From Pararge aegeria (lineage: Eukaryota > Arthropoda > Insecta > Lepidoptera > Nymphalidae), in assembly GCF_905163445.1 (NCBI RefSeq), contig NC_053197.1, forward strand, positions 10,726,001 through 10,790,000: a stretch of 64,000 nucleotides of DNA. The letters are read 5' to 3'. Every line of letters begins with the position of its first letter. Position 1 is the stretch's first letter. The notes beneath the pieces were generated by a model. The model saw only the letters and a list, made by a program, of their open reading frames with translations. It was not told the origin of the DNA and searched no databases. A program made the position numbers and the translations under genes. Of the stretch, positions 10,600 through 21,599 are shown one piece after another.

Positions 10600-11060
10600 T
10601 ATAGCAGTGTGGAAGGCTGTGGGTACAATTATCAACTGCAAAATTCGTGTGTGATTTATATTAATGTTTTTCTGTGTCTGGGTGTTTATCTTTATATTAT
10701 AAGTATTTATGTAGTATGTAATTCCTAAAAGCAAAGAAAAAGCAAGAGGGCGGTCACCTACTCGTTGGATAGATACGGTGAAATCGTTGACCCAGACAAC
10801 TGTGGTAGAATGTTTTCGACATGCTACCAACCGCCAAAAGTGGAGAAGACTCGCGCGTGCAATCCAGTGATGTCTAGCGCCATGAAATTCATCTCAGCAG
10901 CCACGACCACTGCCAAGAGTGCACGACTAAGAAGAAGAAGAGAATTCCTAAAAATATTACTCGGTCATCTTAGTACCCATAACACAAGCTACGCTTACTT
11001 TGGGGCTGGATAGCGATGTGTGTATTGTGGAAGTATATTTATTTATTTATTTAACTTGAT
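10600..11060 (+). mobile_element. SINE-3 copy interrupted by an RTE-like fragment
   Basis: The degenerate head (GTGGGTACAATTATCAACTG) and TTTTTCTGTGTCTGGGTGTT at 10630-10719 are followed, after the insertion, by CTTAGTACCCATAACACAAG and a (TTTA)n tail ending near 11060. The gap is bridged by an 11-bp target duplication. Confidence 0.75.
10731..10942 (+). mobile_element. 5'-truncated RTE-like LINE nested in SINE-3
   Basis: Flanked by direct repeats AATTCCTAAAA (10720-10730 and 10943-10953). The insert reads RGRSPTRWIDTVKSL and FRHATNRQKWRRLARAI before a stop, then ends in (GAA)n. This is the C-terminus of an RTE-like protein different from the intact copy at the left edge. The overlapping longer open frame at 10765-11013 is in another frame and is not real. 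Confidence 0.78.
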
Positions 11061-11064
11061 TCCT

Positions 11065-11945
11065 AACTACGTGCTGGTATTGAAAATTTATAGACAGAAA
11101 AACTCATATCCTTTTAATTTTACTGATATTTTGCACCCGGGCCATATGCCTACTCTACACCTAAAGGCCGCTAGCCCGCAACAGAGCGACGTGGTAAGTA
11201 TACGGTATACCTATGTGGTACAATTTTCCCTCTCTCCTATGAAATAGGAGGCCAAAACTTAGTTGAAATTTAGATAAAAAGGATTCTTTCCTATTAACAT
11301 TTTTTCGTAATATTCGGGTAAGCTTTTCATTTCTGCAAACATCATAAATTAACGTACTAAGATCGAAGTAACATAAAAACAAAGGGTATTATAAAAACCA
11401 GGTAATTATAAGTCCGAATTCTTTATTCTTGTCTTTGTTTTGTCACCGAGTAAGCAGTAAGTACAAACAGTACTTAAGCACCCCTCGCGTGCAGAACTTG
11501 CGCTGGTCATTTTCGCATACATGAGTTCATTACGCCAAATTATAGTTATTTTCGTCGCTCCCCCATAATTTCCTTTGCATGTTTTTCTGATGAGAAATTA
11601 ATGTACTTATTCAGTTTCTGCGAAATCATATTAAGATCTATATCTGATGCTAATACTTTTTTTCATTGTGTATTTTATAATTGGGTTCACACAATTAATT
11701 TTATTCGAAGTTATCTGTGCAATTACAGGTTACTTAAGTTCTCCAGTTGCTAATAATGCTTGGTATACGTTCTACTTTATTAATTTTTATAACATGTCTT
11801 TATATTATTAAGTACCTAGCTCAGGTTTTAAGTCATAAATATGTGAACACTCGCAATAAAATTAAGCTGCATTGTCAGCTGCACAAGAGCAATCAATCTA
11901 AAAACTTAACAAATACACAGCTTTAAGTTATATGACAGCCTCCCA
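11065..11945. other. intron sequence, nothing recognised
   Basis: AT-rich, only short chance frames on both strands (around 11020-11382). Confidence 0.5.
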
Positions 11946-11950
11946 GGGAT

Positions 11951-12279
11951 GCTGCGGCGCAGCGGTTGGTGCTATGGTTCTAAGAAGGAGATCCCAAGTT
12001 CGATCGCCACGGGAGCGATTTGAGAATACATAATTTCTAAATTTTCTTTGGTCTGCTCTGCTTCAGCCGTGTCTAGTTACTAACCCTAACGACAAACACG
12101 TGCCACTAAGCAATTAAACGTTCTGGTATATTGTCACATAAAACCCGATTAAGAATATCGATTTAATATAACTAACATTCCCCTGACAGGTTAACCCGTT
12201 ACCATCTTAGACTGCATTATCACGTACCATCAGGTAAGATTGCAGTCAAAGGCTAACTTGTAATGGAATAAAAAAAAGG
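11951..12279 (+). mobile_element. SINE-2 copy, full length
   Basis: tRNA-like head with GGCGCAGCGGTTGG (A box) and AAGTTCGATCGCC (B box). The body has ATTTTCTTTGGTCTGCTCTG, CCGTTACCATCTTAGACTGC and GATTGCAGTCAAAGG, and it ends GGAATAAAAAAAAG. Confidence 0.8.
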
Positions 12280-15010
12280 TATGCCATAATGATTTTTTTA
12301 AAGCTTTCTTATTTTTTTTTAGTTCACTTCAAATATTCTAAACATGAATTGGTGATGTTATTTCGCCCCCGATTACATCAGTATTGAAGGGACACTCCAA
12401 TATACCCACGTCTGCTAAAAATAAATTATAATTTCTTATTAGTAAGGGTCTTAGAGCCTCCATTCGAGTACACTTCATTAAAGGTGTCTTAAATTAGAGC
12501 CACGGAGAGGATTATTTTTTCGATGAAAAAGAGGCTATTCACGTTCTTATTTATAGAAATACGTAGTAAAATCATCCACAAGCTGAAACGGTTACCTTAT
12601 GATAAAATATCCTAAATCAGTATTATAATTTTGGCCAAATTTCGTAACTCCTGGCTTTCTTAACGGAAAAAAATTTTTGACTAGACTCCGGAAAAAATCT
12701 CAGTACCTCATAATCGGAAGGGGAGACAAAAATGGATTTTCTATCCTAATCCTAACTGTTATAATAAATACGGAAGTGTTTTGTCCTCCGTTTACGTCCC
12801 AACAAAGCAATCAAACTTGATTTTTGGCATAGAGTAAGTCAAAGTCTGCTTTTCATCCCAGGACATTAAACGGTTCCCAATGGATTTGTAAGAACATCTT
12901 AACAAACGCGGACGAAGAAAGCGGGCAACAAATAGAAAAAGTTTTATAAAATAAACAGCTCCACGGCCGTGTAATATTGTTATTAAAAATAAATAATTAC
13001 AGCGAATCAAAGCCCGAGGTCGAAGGATTTCCTTGACCGTAGTTACGAGTGAAAATGTCATTTCGGACATATCTTTCCCACGGAGGAGCCGATCGAGAGC
13101 CAATTACAGCGGCGTCTCGTTTTTGCCGAGAGTAACCGCAAGATAAACTGTGTAAAGCACCTCCCTTTATGTTGCTGCATAGGGCTGTAACATTCGCGTT
13201 CATAGCATTACTTACCATTAATACTTACGTTCTAATTGCAACAATATCGCGTGCTTGTCGCATAAAATCAAAATCTGCCAGTATGCCTCACACATTCGCA
13301 ATTTGAATATTATTTTATTAATCATCAACGCAATTTTTTTATTGAAGCAAAAAAAGTAAGTAGTGTTTTACGTATGTATTTCTGTTGTAGTATGCTTTCT
13401 GCAGATAGTCTATGGTGAGGAGGTTAGAAAGAGGTCGTTTATGCTAAGGTTAGGAGGGTTTACTTTGCCTATTTGATTCTCAAGAAAACGGCTTTTCTTC
13501 TTTGCGGATATTGGCCTTTAAGCCTTTTTAACGGAAAGGCTTGCAGTCTTTGTTCAGGGATAGAAGTGATGGTTGTTAATGTTATTGTCTGTGCATAAGA
13601 ATGTTTCTCACACGTTTCCTTTTTGGGTATATTCTTTAGTTAATTGCATTATTGATATACGCTTCAAAACAGCACTGCAATCGTATTTTTAATATTTGCT
13701 TTTTCTTAAAAATTACTAGGTTTGTAAACAGCTAGATTAGTAAGAACATAAACCTACAGTTTGCGCGTATTTCTCATGTGAGTAACTTGCACGCGAATAA
13801 GCCCAACCTGTACATATCTTATACAATGGATACGTACAAATTTTAATTACTGCAATTCTAGCTTACTCGTAGACTAAAGGTAAAAGACAACAAGAAAGCA
13901 ATGCCAACTATGTTCAATATATACCTAAGTAACATGTCTAAAAATGATGCTGTGCACACCTGTTAATAGAGTTTAGATTAGACATTTTTCTTCTTCTTTA
14001 CAACGGATTCTGTTGTAAAAAAATGTTTCCGTAAGTCTACACCATTAAATCCAGAAGTTGACCTATTACCGCCGACTTAGCGTAACCGATAGAGCACAAC
14101 CTTTACAGCAGGAATATTATTGAAATATTTTGACCGATAAATATGCTGGTAAATTGAAATTTAATATACTAAATTTAATTTTAACTTATTAAATATAATA
14201 TAATAAAATTACAATTTGACAGTACAAATAAAATCTGCTATAATAAATCTTAATAATGCAAATTTGTTTACGCTAAGACCTTTGTAATAGCGCGATGTTA
14301 AGTGTTGTACTTTCGAACTGTAATATTATTACAGATTTATATATCCTAGCTTATTCTTGAGTCCTAACTACTAGCACGATGTTAAACTCTACAGTTTTAA
14401 TTAAGTAAAACTAGCTCAGAGTGTTGCGAACAACTGCGTTGGATTTGGATTTAACCGGAATAAATTGGGTTATATTTTGTTACAGCCCTATTTCATCTTT
14501 GTGTGTATATAATTGTTACGTAGTAAATGCATCATTTTCTTCGAACACTTTCTCTTACAAAGGTGCCGATACCTGCTTCTCTTAACAGAGCTTCTACGAG
14601 AAGGTATGCCTTTTGGCAATTTTCATAAATTTCTTGTATACGAGTATAATTCTGCGGATCATTTCTTTGTGAAACCTTTGTTTTTATATATCACATTAAC
14701 CAATAAATGCTCACTGCTCAACATAGGTTTTTAACAGATTTCCTTCAAAGAAGAGGATGTTATTAATTCGGCTGTTAGTCGTTTTTGTATGGATGTTCGG
14801 GCATAATACATAATTTAAAGACGGAGGATTTGCAAAATTATTTTTAGTTCGAAAGGAGTTTAATCCGAAATGTTCCGGGGTTTTCGGAGACAGATGACGG
14901 AACTCTTCAAAGAATACAAATTAACCGCGATTACAGCTATGGCTTGCAAAGTTAGTTGAGGTTGTAAATTTCCACAAGGAGGTTGCTAATGCAGCTCATA
15001 GAGGCCGCAA
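12280..15010. other. long intron stretch, no repeat recognised
   Basis: About 2.7 kb without an identifiable element. The part at 12990-13220 is visibly richer in GC and CpG than its surroundings and is open in two minus-strand frames, but I see no acceptor/donor pair of the right phase and no family resemblance. Confidence 0.45.
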
Positions 15011-15014
15011 TCAA

Positions 15015-15680
15015 CATCTGTTCTTCGAGTTATGTGCCCTGCCCATTGCCACTTCAGCTTCGTGACTCGTTGAGCTGTGTTGGCAACTTAGTTCTCCTAC
15101 ACTCTAAAAAAAGAAAGCCAACTAAGAGAGATTTCCTCTTAGTTGACGTTATATAAATTATAACAATTATGATAATAAACATAACAACAAAAGCTGATTA
15201 GTTATAGCAGCAAGTTCATTATAGATTGAGCTAACAATGTAGGTATGTTCATTGATTCTAACAAATAAATACGTTGTTTCTATTATTATTTACTTCTTTG
15301 TATGATTAGATCATTTTTAATTATTTAGCTTAAACAAGTACGTAAATTGAATCAGTTAAGAATATGCCTTAGTTAAGTAACAATAATAGGAGCAATACAG
15401 TTGCCCAGTCCATTGAATTATGATAAACAATCATTATCATCTTATTTGATGTATCTATGTTCTTGTTAGGCTCGTATGGAATCAAGATGCTTGATCACAA
15501 CAATCACTATCTTGTTAGGAATAACCAATTTTTTTTTAGAGTGTACGGATCTTCTCATTCCTGATGTGACACTCCAGGCATAGCTCTGTCCATCCGCTTG
15601 CATTGAGAATGTTTATACCCATAGTTAGCGAACACAATAAATCCGAGCCATAAGTCAGCACTCCCAACACTCAACAAGCT
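15015..15680 (-). pseudogene. old RTE fragment split by a MITE
   Basis: Plus-strand text GCCACTTCAGCTTCGTGACT and CGTTGAGCTGTGTTGGCAAC is the complement of the intact RTE near 1380-1420. After the MITE it continues GGATCTTCTCATTCCTGATG and CCGAGCCATAAGTCA, matching 1220-1370. Many substitutions; non-functional. Confidence 0.75.
15100..15543. mobile_element. MITE with TA target duplication, nested in RTE relic
   Basis: A 444-bp element with terminal inverted repeats CACTCTAAAAAAA (left) and TTTTTTTAGAGTG (right), flanked by TA at 15098-15099 and 15544-15545. Removing it plus one TA restores the RTE text CCTACGGATCTTC. TA duplication points to the Tc1/mariner superfamily. No transposase frame inside, so it is non-autonomous. 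Confidence 0.85.
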
Positions 15681-15684
15681 TATA

Positions 15685-16050
15685 AAAGACCTATCACAGC
15701 AAAATATATTAAACACGTATTAATTTAGTTTTTGTATTAGATTACGATAAAATCCCATGGGAATTTGCAAGAAACACTATTCGAAGATTCGGTCTTCAGA
15801 CACTGAGGTACTTTTACATATATATGAATTGAGGTGATGGTGATAATTTGTTTAGATGTTAAAGAAATCATACCGTTAATTTTATGATTAATTAAACGAT
15901 TTCTTTTTAGGATTTGGCATTAAAATTGTTGCTATTCTGCCATCGGAACGGCTGAGCCAATTTAGGTTACATAGGGACCAAGTAGACTACTTTATATTAA
16001 AACATAAACGGTGAAACTAAGAAAGAAGCATTGGATTTTAAGATGAGGGT
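15685..16050. other. intron sequence, nothing recognised
   Basis: AT-rich; no supported feature. Confidence 0.5.
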
Positions 16051-16059
16051 CGTAATAAC

Positions 16060-16295
16060 TACACTAAGCCAGGATATCTGGAACTCCTTATATAAGACCT
16101 GTTACAGTAAATTATATAAGGCCCCTAAGCTAGTACCTCTGACTAAAATCCTGCGATAATAGCTGTGGGCCTCGTGTGTGCGTGAATCTGTGTGTGTGTG
16201 TTCGTAGTTTCATACTGCTTTAATATAATTACTGTGTCTATGTCTAGCAGTGGACATCCGTTGGTTACCATGTTGATAACCGCAATACTATACTT
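16060..16295 (+). repeat. possible RTE 3' relic
   Basis: GGAACTCCTTATATAAGACC and TCTAGCAGTGGACATCCGTT resemble the RTE end (GGAACTCCCTACAAAAGACC ... CCAGCAGTGGACGTCTATCG), separated by unrelated GT-rich sequence. Confidence 0.5.
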
Positions 16296-16299
16296 GTCA

Positions 16300-17030
16300 T
16301 CAGCACTATCGTCAGCCTATTAATATCCAACTAAGTCCCCAATTAATGAACCTAGGACTTCGTGATCCTTATTCCTTATTTCTATAGAGATAGCTATTTG
16401 AATAAAGAAAGTATTACTTTGAGATAAATGTAAATGTAAAACTACCTTTTCTTGAGTCGAACTGAATTCAAACAAAATTGAGACGTCTTACTTATAAGAT
16501 CTCACAAGAGTAGTCGGTTTTATATCGCAAATTAGTTATCGTTTAGATACCGTTTATATGGGACTTGTAATAGGTACCTATCTACATTACGTTCCCTATC
16601 TCACGGCGATTTGCGACAGGGAAGGCCCATCAAGTACTGTTAGGGCGAATTAAAGTGACATCTCCGTAACGTAGCGGGGCTTTTTGTGGGAATAGTTTAT
16701 GTTGACAACATTATGCTATCAGTTTTTGCACGTTATCTGCGAAGGATTTTGTGCCAACGGTATAAATTTGCATATCTTCTTTGATAATATTTACTATGCC
16801 TCGTGACTATGATTGTTATTTATTAAATAAGTAGAGATTATTATCCAGAACCGTTTGAAACAATACAGAGTGTGTGAATACTGTACCAGGACCGTACAGT
16901 ACTGTTTTCTTTTTGAGTTGTAATTGTCAGACCAAGAAAATGTCGCCTATAAACCGAGCTTACACTAGTTTACACAAGGGCAGGAACGTCACATGTCCTG
17001 CAATATTCCGTCATGTGTCCATTAACCAGA
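16300..17030. other. intron sequence, nothing recognised
   Basis: No supported gene or repeat. Confidence 0.5.
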
Positions 17031-17039
17031 CGCATAGGT

Positions 17040-17212
17040 GTTAAGCCTCATATTATGACTGTAATTACACTGGCAACCACGCCCTTCACACCGGAACACA
17101 GTATTGTAACAATGCTGCATTACGGCCAAAATCCGCATCTTTGTACTTCCCCGTACCAGCTCTGTCACAAAAAGCTGTACTACCAGCTGCCTAAAGACAC
17201 CATACCGGCCGT
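17040..17212 (+). repeat. repeat-4 copy
   Basis: GTAATTACACTGGCAACCAC, CACCGGAACACAG and GTCACAAAAAGCTGTACTAC recur at 38880-38995, 46164-46280, 41650-41790 and 59290-59445. Overlapping short open frames on both strands are chance. Confidence 0.65.
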
Positions 17213-17264
17213 TTAACTCATTTAATGTATTCAACTACATGTAAGCCCTACACATTCCCCTGGT

Positions 17265-17418
17265 TCTAAGCGATACTGCAGTCTTACATGGTACCGGGCT
17301 AACTTGTAAAGGATATGTCAGTATATTAAACCTCTAATCGGTTTTCACGCAGCCTTGTACCGGAAGACCAAATCGCATGGTAGCATAAAAGAGTCGTATC
17401 TAGCCGGGGCCTCCAATC
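17265..17418 (-). repeat. SINE-2 relic
   Basis: GATACTGCAGTCTTACATGG, CGGGCTAACTTGTAA and AACCTCTAATCGGTTTTCAC are a decayed minus-strand SINE-2 3' half. Confidence 0.5.
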
Positions 17419-17650
17419 AGATCATCATCATCAATAATAGCATATAACAGTGCTCTGCTAGGAAGCCCTTACCCAACAGAATGGTTCAGGGTGGTGTTCG
17501 CAGTAGATGGTTGTAGTAACACAGAAACTGACGTTGCTACGTTCTGCGTAATATTTCCTCAGTCGCCTCATTGGATACACGCAGGGATAGGAGAATTGCT
17601 GATAACTGTATTCTGAAGTGTCGTCACCCCTCGTCCCGCCAGATCAGACC
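17419..17650 (-). repeat. repeat-5 copy
   Basis: Begins with an (ATC)n tail and contains GCAGTAGATGGTTGTAGTAA, CCTCAGTCGCCTC and GATAACTGTATTCTGAAGTG, as at 47088-47300 on the same strand. Confidence 0.6.
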
Positions 17651-17762
17651 AGAAAAAAATCGCAAATGAAAATCACTCAAACTGGTAGTGGATGAAACCA
17701 GGACTCCCACTTATATGACAACAGCACTCCCCACTGTTCCTGGAAGACCTTATTCTAACAGG

Positions 17763-18047
17763 TCATCATTATCAACCGGCACACTAAAGGTCATGGATCT
17801 CCTGGCAGAATGAGAAAGGTTTAGGCCATGGTCTACCACGCTGGCCAAATGTGCATGAACAGACTTCACAAGCCTTTGAGAACTCTTAGGTATTCCGATT
17901 ATGTCACGATATTTTCCTTCAACGTTAATGCAAGTTATATAAAACTTACAACGCACATAGCTCGGGAAAGTTAGAGTTGCTGAGGTCAACCTAGCTCCCA
18001 AGCAGATGGCTTGTCCTAGCAGTAAGGGCTTCGACTGTCACCGCTCC
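17763..18047 (-). mobile_element. SINE-1 copy, rearranged near the head
   Basis: Tail-side GGTCATCATTATCAACCGGC, CACGATATTTTCCTTCAACG and GCACATAGCTCGGGAAAG are SINE-1. The head part (GGCTTCGACTGTCACCGCTC) is separated by an extra stretch CAACCTAGCTCCCAAGCAGA. Confidence 0.7.
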
Positions 18048-18049
18048 TT

Positions 18050-18935
18050 TTTTTCGCCCCTAATTTTGACGGGACTCCATTTTGACGGGTATCAAAGCAT
18101 TATAGGTAAATTAACATACTCATCAACAACACAAGGTGTATCCAATAACGGAATTAAGCACGTCAACATTGTGATGCGCCACAAGGAATGCGTAATCATT
18201 TAGCAATTACCACTTTGTTGTCTTACCGACGTGACATATTAGTAACATAATAGTATGTTAATTACACTACATAACTAAATCGCTTCAATTAGTTATGTAC
18301 CGTGTAAAGGGAGGGTCGGTTCTCATTATATTGTAGGGAACAGTTTTAGTAATAACCTTTTACTTCATACTTTCTCTGTGATCGTAACGTGAAAATTATT
18401 ACATTGCATTAAGGTTCATAATCCAAGATATTAATTTCCGTGTGTTTAACTTTACAATAAGTACCGCAGTCTTGTTTTATATTTGCATTACCGCAAGTTA
18501 TACACCTATATGTCCAAGGGAAACAGTTATTTTGTTTAATAGAATAGCAATAGTTTTTCAATGGCTAAATATAGTTTATATTATCGTGAATTTAAATAAA
18601 TAATTTTACCTTCTTATTTATGATAATTCCACGGAATTAAGAACATTCATAAACCGTGTACATGACTAATATTGTCCTCATGCCTCCGAGGACGTGGTGT
18701 GGAGCCCACGTCCTGATGATGTCAGAAGTCGGGGACTTCGTCTTCTCCCGTGGAGACGCTTTGCCAAGGATGATCGTATATCCTGGTAGGTTTCTTGATC
18801 GTATATTATTGTCAGTAGTAATCTGATATTCAGGGTTGTGAAGGAGAATCAGGGCCGTGGAGGAGGTCGCTACTAAAGGTAATTTTTAAAATTTGTTGAT
18901 CAACAGCATAAAAAATTATATTAAATACTAGATAC
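18050..18935. other. intron sequence upstream of exon 3 side; one GC-rich patch
   Basis: Mostly AT-rich. At 18670-18790 a GC-rich patch contains GAGGACGTGG/CCCACGTCCT as a small hairpin. No identified element. Confidence 0.4.
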
Positions 18936-19089
18936 CTCCATGATGAGGATGCACGCTGAGGAGCAGGCAAGGCTCGTCGCCCGGGTCGCGGCAGCAGTCG
19001 AGTACGTCGCGGCTGGTGGTGTGCGGCGTCACGGGCACCGGCGTCGGAGACCATCCCGCGCCGGTTTCGCACCACACTCGCACTATCAT
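18936..19089 (-). CDS. ASPP: ASPP-like gene, second coding exon (RA-like domain)
   Basis: A 154-base exon on the minus strand, GC-rich against an AT-rich surround. It has an acceptor (TTCTTGTTATAG) and a GTATCT donor, enters in phase 0 and leaves in phase 1. It encodes 51 residues including VRVWCETGAG, VPVTPHTTSRDVLDCC and RDPGDEPCLLL. These match in order the ASPP N-terminal domain, where human ASPP2 reads VPVTPETICRDVVDLC then KEPGESDCHL. This is the strongest evidence for the gene identity. MRL/Grb7-type RA domains are a weaker alternative. The same bases are also open in the +1 frame, making the exon double-coding in principle (see findings). Confidence 0.85.
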
Positions 19090-19172
19090 CTATAACAAGA
19101 AACGAAGAGTTACAACTAGGATATTTAATTAAGTTATATATTTTTTAGGGTTCCGTACCCAAAGGGAAAAAG

Positions 19173-19463
19173 AAGCCGTGATAGCCTATTGGGTAGGACT
19201 TCGACTTCACTTTCAGGGGGCGAGTTCGAATTCCTGCACCTTTAACTTTTCCAAGTTATGTGCATTTTAAGCAATTAAAATATCACTTGCTTCAAAGAAA
19301 AAGGAAAACCTCGTGAGGAAACCTGCAAACCATAATGTTCTCGAACTTGTGTAAAGTCCACCAATCCGAACTGGGCCAGCGTGGTGGACTACGGATCCCT
19401 TCTCAATGTGGGAGGACACCCGTGCCCTGTAGTGTGCAGGTAATGGCTTGATATCATGATGTA
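19173..19463 (+). mobile_element. SINE-1 copy, full length
   Basis: tRNA-like head GTGATAGCCTATTGGGTAGG and CGAGTTCGAATTCC, body GAGGAAACCTGCAAACC and GGCCAGCGTGGTGGACTACG, end CCTGTAGTGTGCAGGTAATG. It is preceded by a 20-base TTAGGGTTCCGTACCCAAAG piece of another repeat. Confidence 0.85.
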
Positions 19464-19865
19464 GTTCTGTTGCCGATATAACAATAAATACTAAAAAATA
19501 GAATAAAGTAAATATTTAAGCTCACATACAACAGACATGATTTTCTTGACGTTTTTATAGATGGTAAGGAACCCTTTGTGCGCGTGTCCAACTCGCAGTT
19601 GGCCGATTTTATTTTATTTGAAGTATCTTTCTGTATTTTTTCCTTTTGCCTATCTGTACCAGTTATATAGGAAGGAATTGACTCCCAAGATATAAATCTC
19701 TAAGTTTGGAAGTCAGAACAGGATTGCTTAAATAAACATACATTATAACTTAGAAGGGAAGGTAAGAAATGACGTTTATGGCCCTACCTGCTGTACCTAG
19801 AGCCATTAATTGAGGAGTTTTGTTCTGTGTCTTTTAGTACAAGCCCAGAGTTAGAAAATTGGCAA
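19464..19865. other. intron sequence, nothing recognised
   Basis: No supported feature. Confidence 0.5.
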
Positions 19866-19867
19866 TT

Positions 19868-20060
19868 CCGAACCTAGTGGCTCGGAGAGCACGTTAAGCC
19901 ATTGGACCCGGTTAGTACCACTTACACGTGATAAAAATAATTTAAGCCCTCCAACCCGCCCTGGAACAGCGCGGTGAGGTAGTGCTTTATTTCCCTATCT
20001 ATGACAGAGGAGGCCGGTGCCCAGCAAAAGCACGTAACAAGACTGATGATAAATGATCTA
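19868..20060 (+). repeat. dispersed repeat relic
   Basis: GCTCGGAGAGCACGTTAAGC followed by GGAGGCCGGTGCCCAGCA and a GATGAT-like end resembles a tRNA-headed lepidopteran repeat, strongly decayed. Confidence 0.4.
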
Positions 20061-20516
20061 GAACGCTAGTCAAAAACTCTTAATAGTCAATCACAGTTTG
20101 AATTACATGCACTTGCCAAACGCTGACCATTTACCAATCATTCTAACAAAGAGACAGTTATCGCTTGTTAATTAATTGACTTTATCGCAATGCAAATCAA
20201 CTAATATAAATACATTCACAGCCGCAGAATCAATAGATAAGTTAGCACTTTCGTCTGTCTATCGAGTGTCAGCGCTAACGAATAGCTTTTACAACTTCAG
20301 GTTACGAGATTAAAGTAGGCTCACATAAAACTGTACCTTAAACTTAATGTAATAAAACCTATAAATGTGTGAATGCAAGAACTCTATAAAACTTTTTCTA
20401 GATAGTTTGACATTTACTTTGCGTCTAAAGGGAGCCGCAGTAATGAAGGTATACATAATCAAATTAGATCGCATAAACTGTTCTACTTACAAGGATATTA
20501 TAATATTATCAAACAT
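20061..20516. other. intron sequence, nothing recognised
   Basis: No supported feature. Confidence 0.5.
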
Positions 20517-21349
20517 CTATAGTCGTAAAAATGTAATAGGCCCGTTTTGACATTTGTCATCGCGACGTAACTAGTTATGGAACCATAAGACTCGGGACTC
20601 GATACTCACGATAAATCAATTCAAGTTTGTATCAGTACTTGATTGATATTATTATGTATTGTAAAGTGTTCGTTAGTTCAAAGTATTCCTTTAACTTCAC
20701 AACCAATACGCGTGACTGGCTGTTGATTATACGTCCACTTTTCAACATGTTGAAACAGAGTTAGTACTATATAACAACAAACACAAAAATCGAGTCAAAT
20801 CACTATGTTTAAATTAATTTCCAAAATAGAAGAGCTATAATAGTAAACGTAATAGTAAACAATATATGTATATCAAACTTAAACGAGCGCCCAGTCAACT
20901 TGAGGAACGAAAAACTGCGCAGTGCGCGCGGGACGCTTTAGTCATGTGCCGCTTGGTCAGATACATCAACTCAGACTCATTATTTAGAACCCATTTTGAG
21001 AACCAAGCTCATTCTTTGCAGTAAAGATAACTACACAATATTTAATTTCGATATTCTGTAAAAAAATGGTTACAGCTCTAGTATAAAAAAAAAATAGACT
21101 GAGAACGTAACTGTTTTCGGAACGTTTCGCAACAATTATAAATTTCATGCTACTATAAAGTAAGCGCAAAAAGAATATTAGCGATATATTCTTTCATATT
21201 ATTTAACGTTCCAAAAAAATTTACGTATTTTTTAAAACACTGTATGTAATTGATTTTTATTTTATTGTTTCTTTCAGTTTCGTTCCAAGTTACATTCTAT
21301 GGTCTTGCACAAATGTCAAAACGGGCCTATTACATTTTTACGACTATAG
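20517..21349. mobile_element. non-autonomous DNA element with 41-bp perfect TIRs
   Basis: Bases 20517-20557 and 21309-21349 are exact inverted repeats of 41 bp, starting CTATAGTCGTAAAAATG and including AGGCCCGTTTTGACATTTG. The total length is 833 bp. The outermost CTATAG is itself palindromic, so the target duplication could be TATA or TA and the exact ends are ambiguous. The inside has no transposase-like frame. A GC-rich patch (GCGCAGTGCGCGCGGGAC) lies near 20915-20935. Superfamily not determined. Confidence 0.85.
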
Positions 21350-21377
21350 TAAGGTAATAGCGGCTACCTAATCGTCG

Positions 21378-21491
21378 GAGCCTAGTCTACCAATCCGTAC
21401 TTGGCCAGCGTAGTAGAACTACGGCCTAAAGCCTTCTCATACCGAGAGGAGATCCGTGACCTGTGGTGGCCCGGTAATTGGTAGATGATGA
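21378..21491 (+). repeat. SINE-1 3' fragment
   Basis: CCAATCCGTACTTGGCCAGC and GACCTGTGGTGGCCCGGTAA with a GATGATGA tail. Confidence 0.65.
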
Positions 21492-21528
21492 ATCTGAATA
21501 ACTTTGCTCTCCTACTCGCATGTTCCAC

Positions 21529-21590
21529 AGCATGGTGGGACTTAGCTTTTCGAAACGAATCATGATTTAAAAGCTAAGGCCCACCATGCT
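21529..21590. repeat. 22-bp-arm hairpin made of inverted repeat copies
   Basis: 21529-21550 and 21569-21590 pair with one mismatch (core AGCATGGTGGG, TTAGCTTTT) around an 18-base loop. CGCAT/ATGCG add an outer stem. The sequence resembles a GCATGGTGGGCCTTAGC repeat core in both orientations, so an inverted duplication is likelier than a functional RNA. Confidence 0.65.
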
Positions 21591-21599
21591 ATTTCAATG

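Larger units (their letters stand above)
6754..18935 (-). other. ASPP intron between coding exons 2 and 3 (about 12.2 kb)
   Basis: Defined by the GT donor (GTATCT) after 18936 and the AG acceptor before 6753. It is filled with SINEs, LINE relics and one MITE, listed separately. No phase-compatible cassette exon was found inside. Confidence 0.65.

Noticed and set aside
10765..11013. 82-codon ORF
   Set aside because: Wrong frame across an RTE-like insertion and the SINE behind it; the RTE frame is the other one.
17013..17234. Paired small genes on both strands
   Set aside because: Both frames lie within repeat-4, which recurs at four or more places with different frames.
18830..19075. Arg-rich minus-strand frame over ASPP exon 2 as an independent gene
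   Set aside because: It is the +1 shadow of the ASPP exon and reads on into the intron. Only its spliced version is kept, as a finding.
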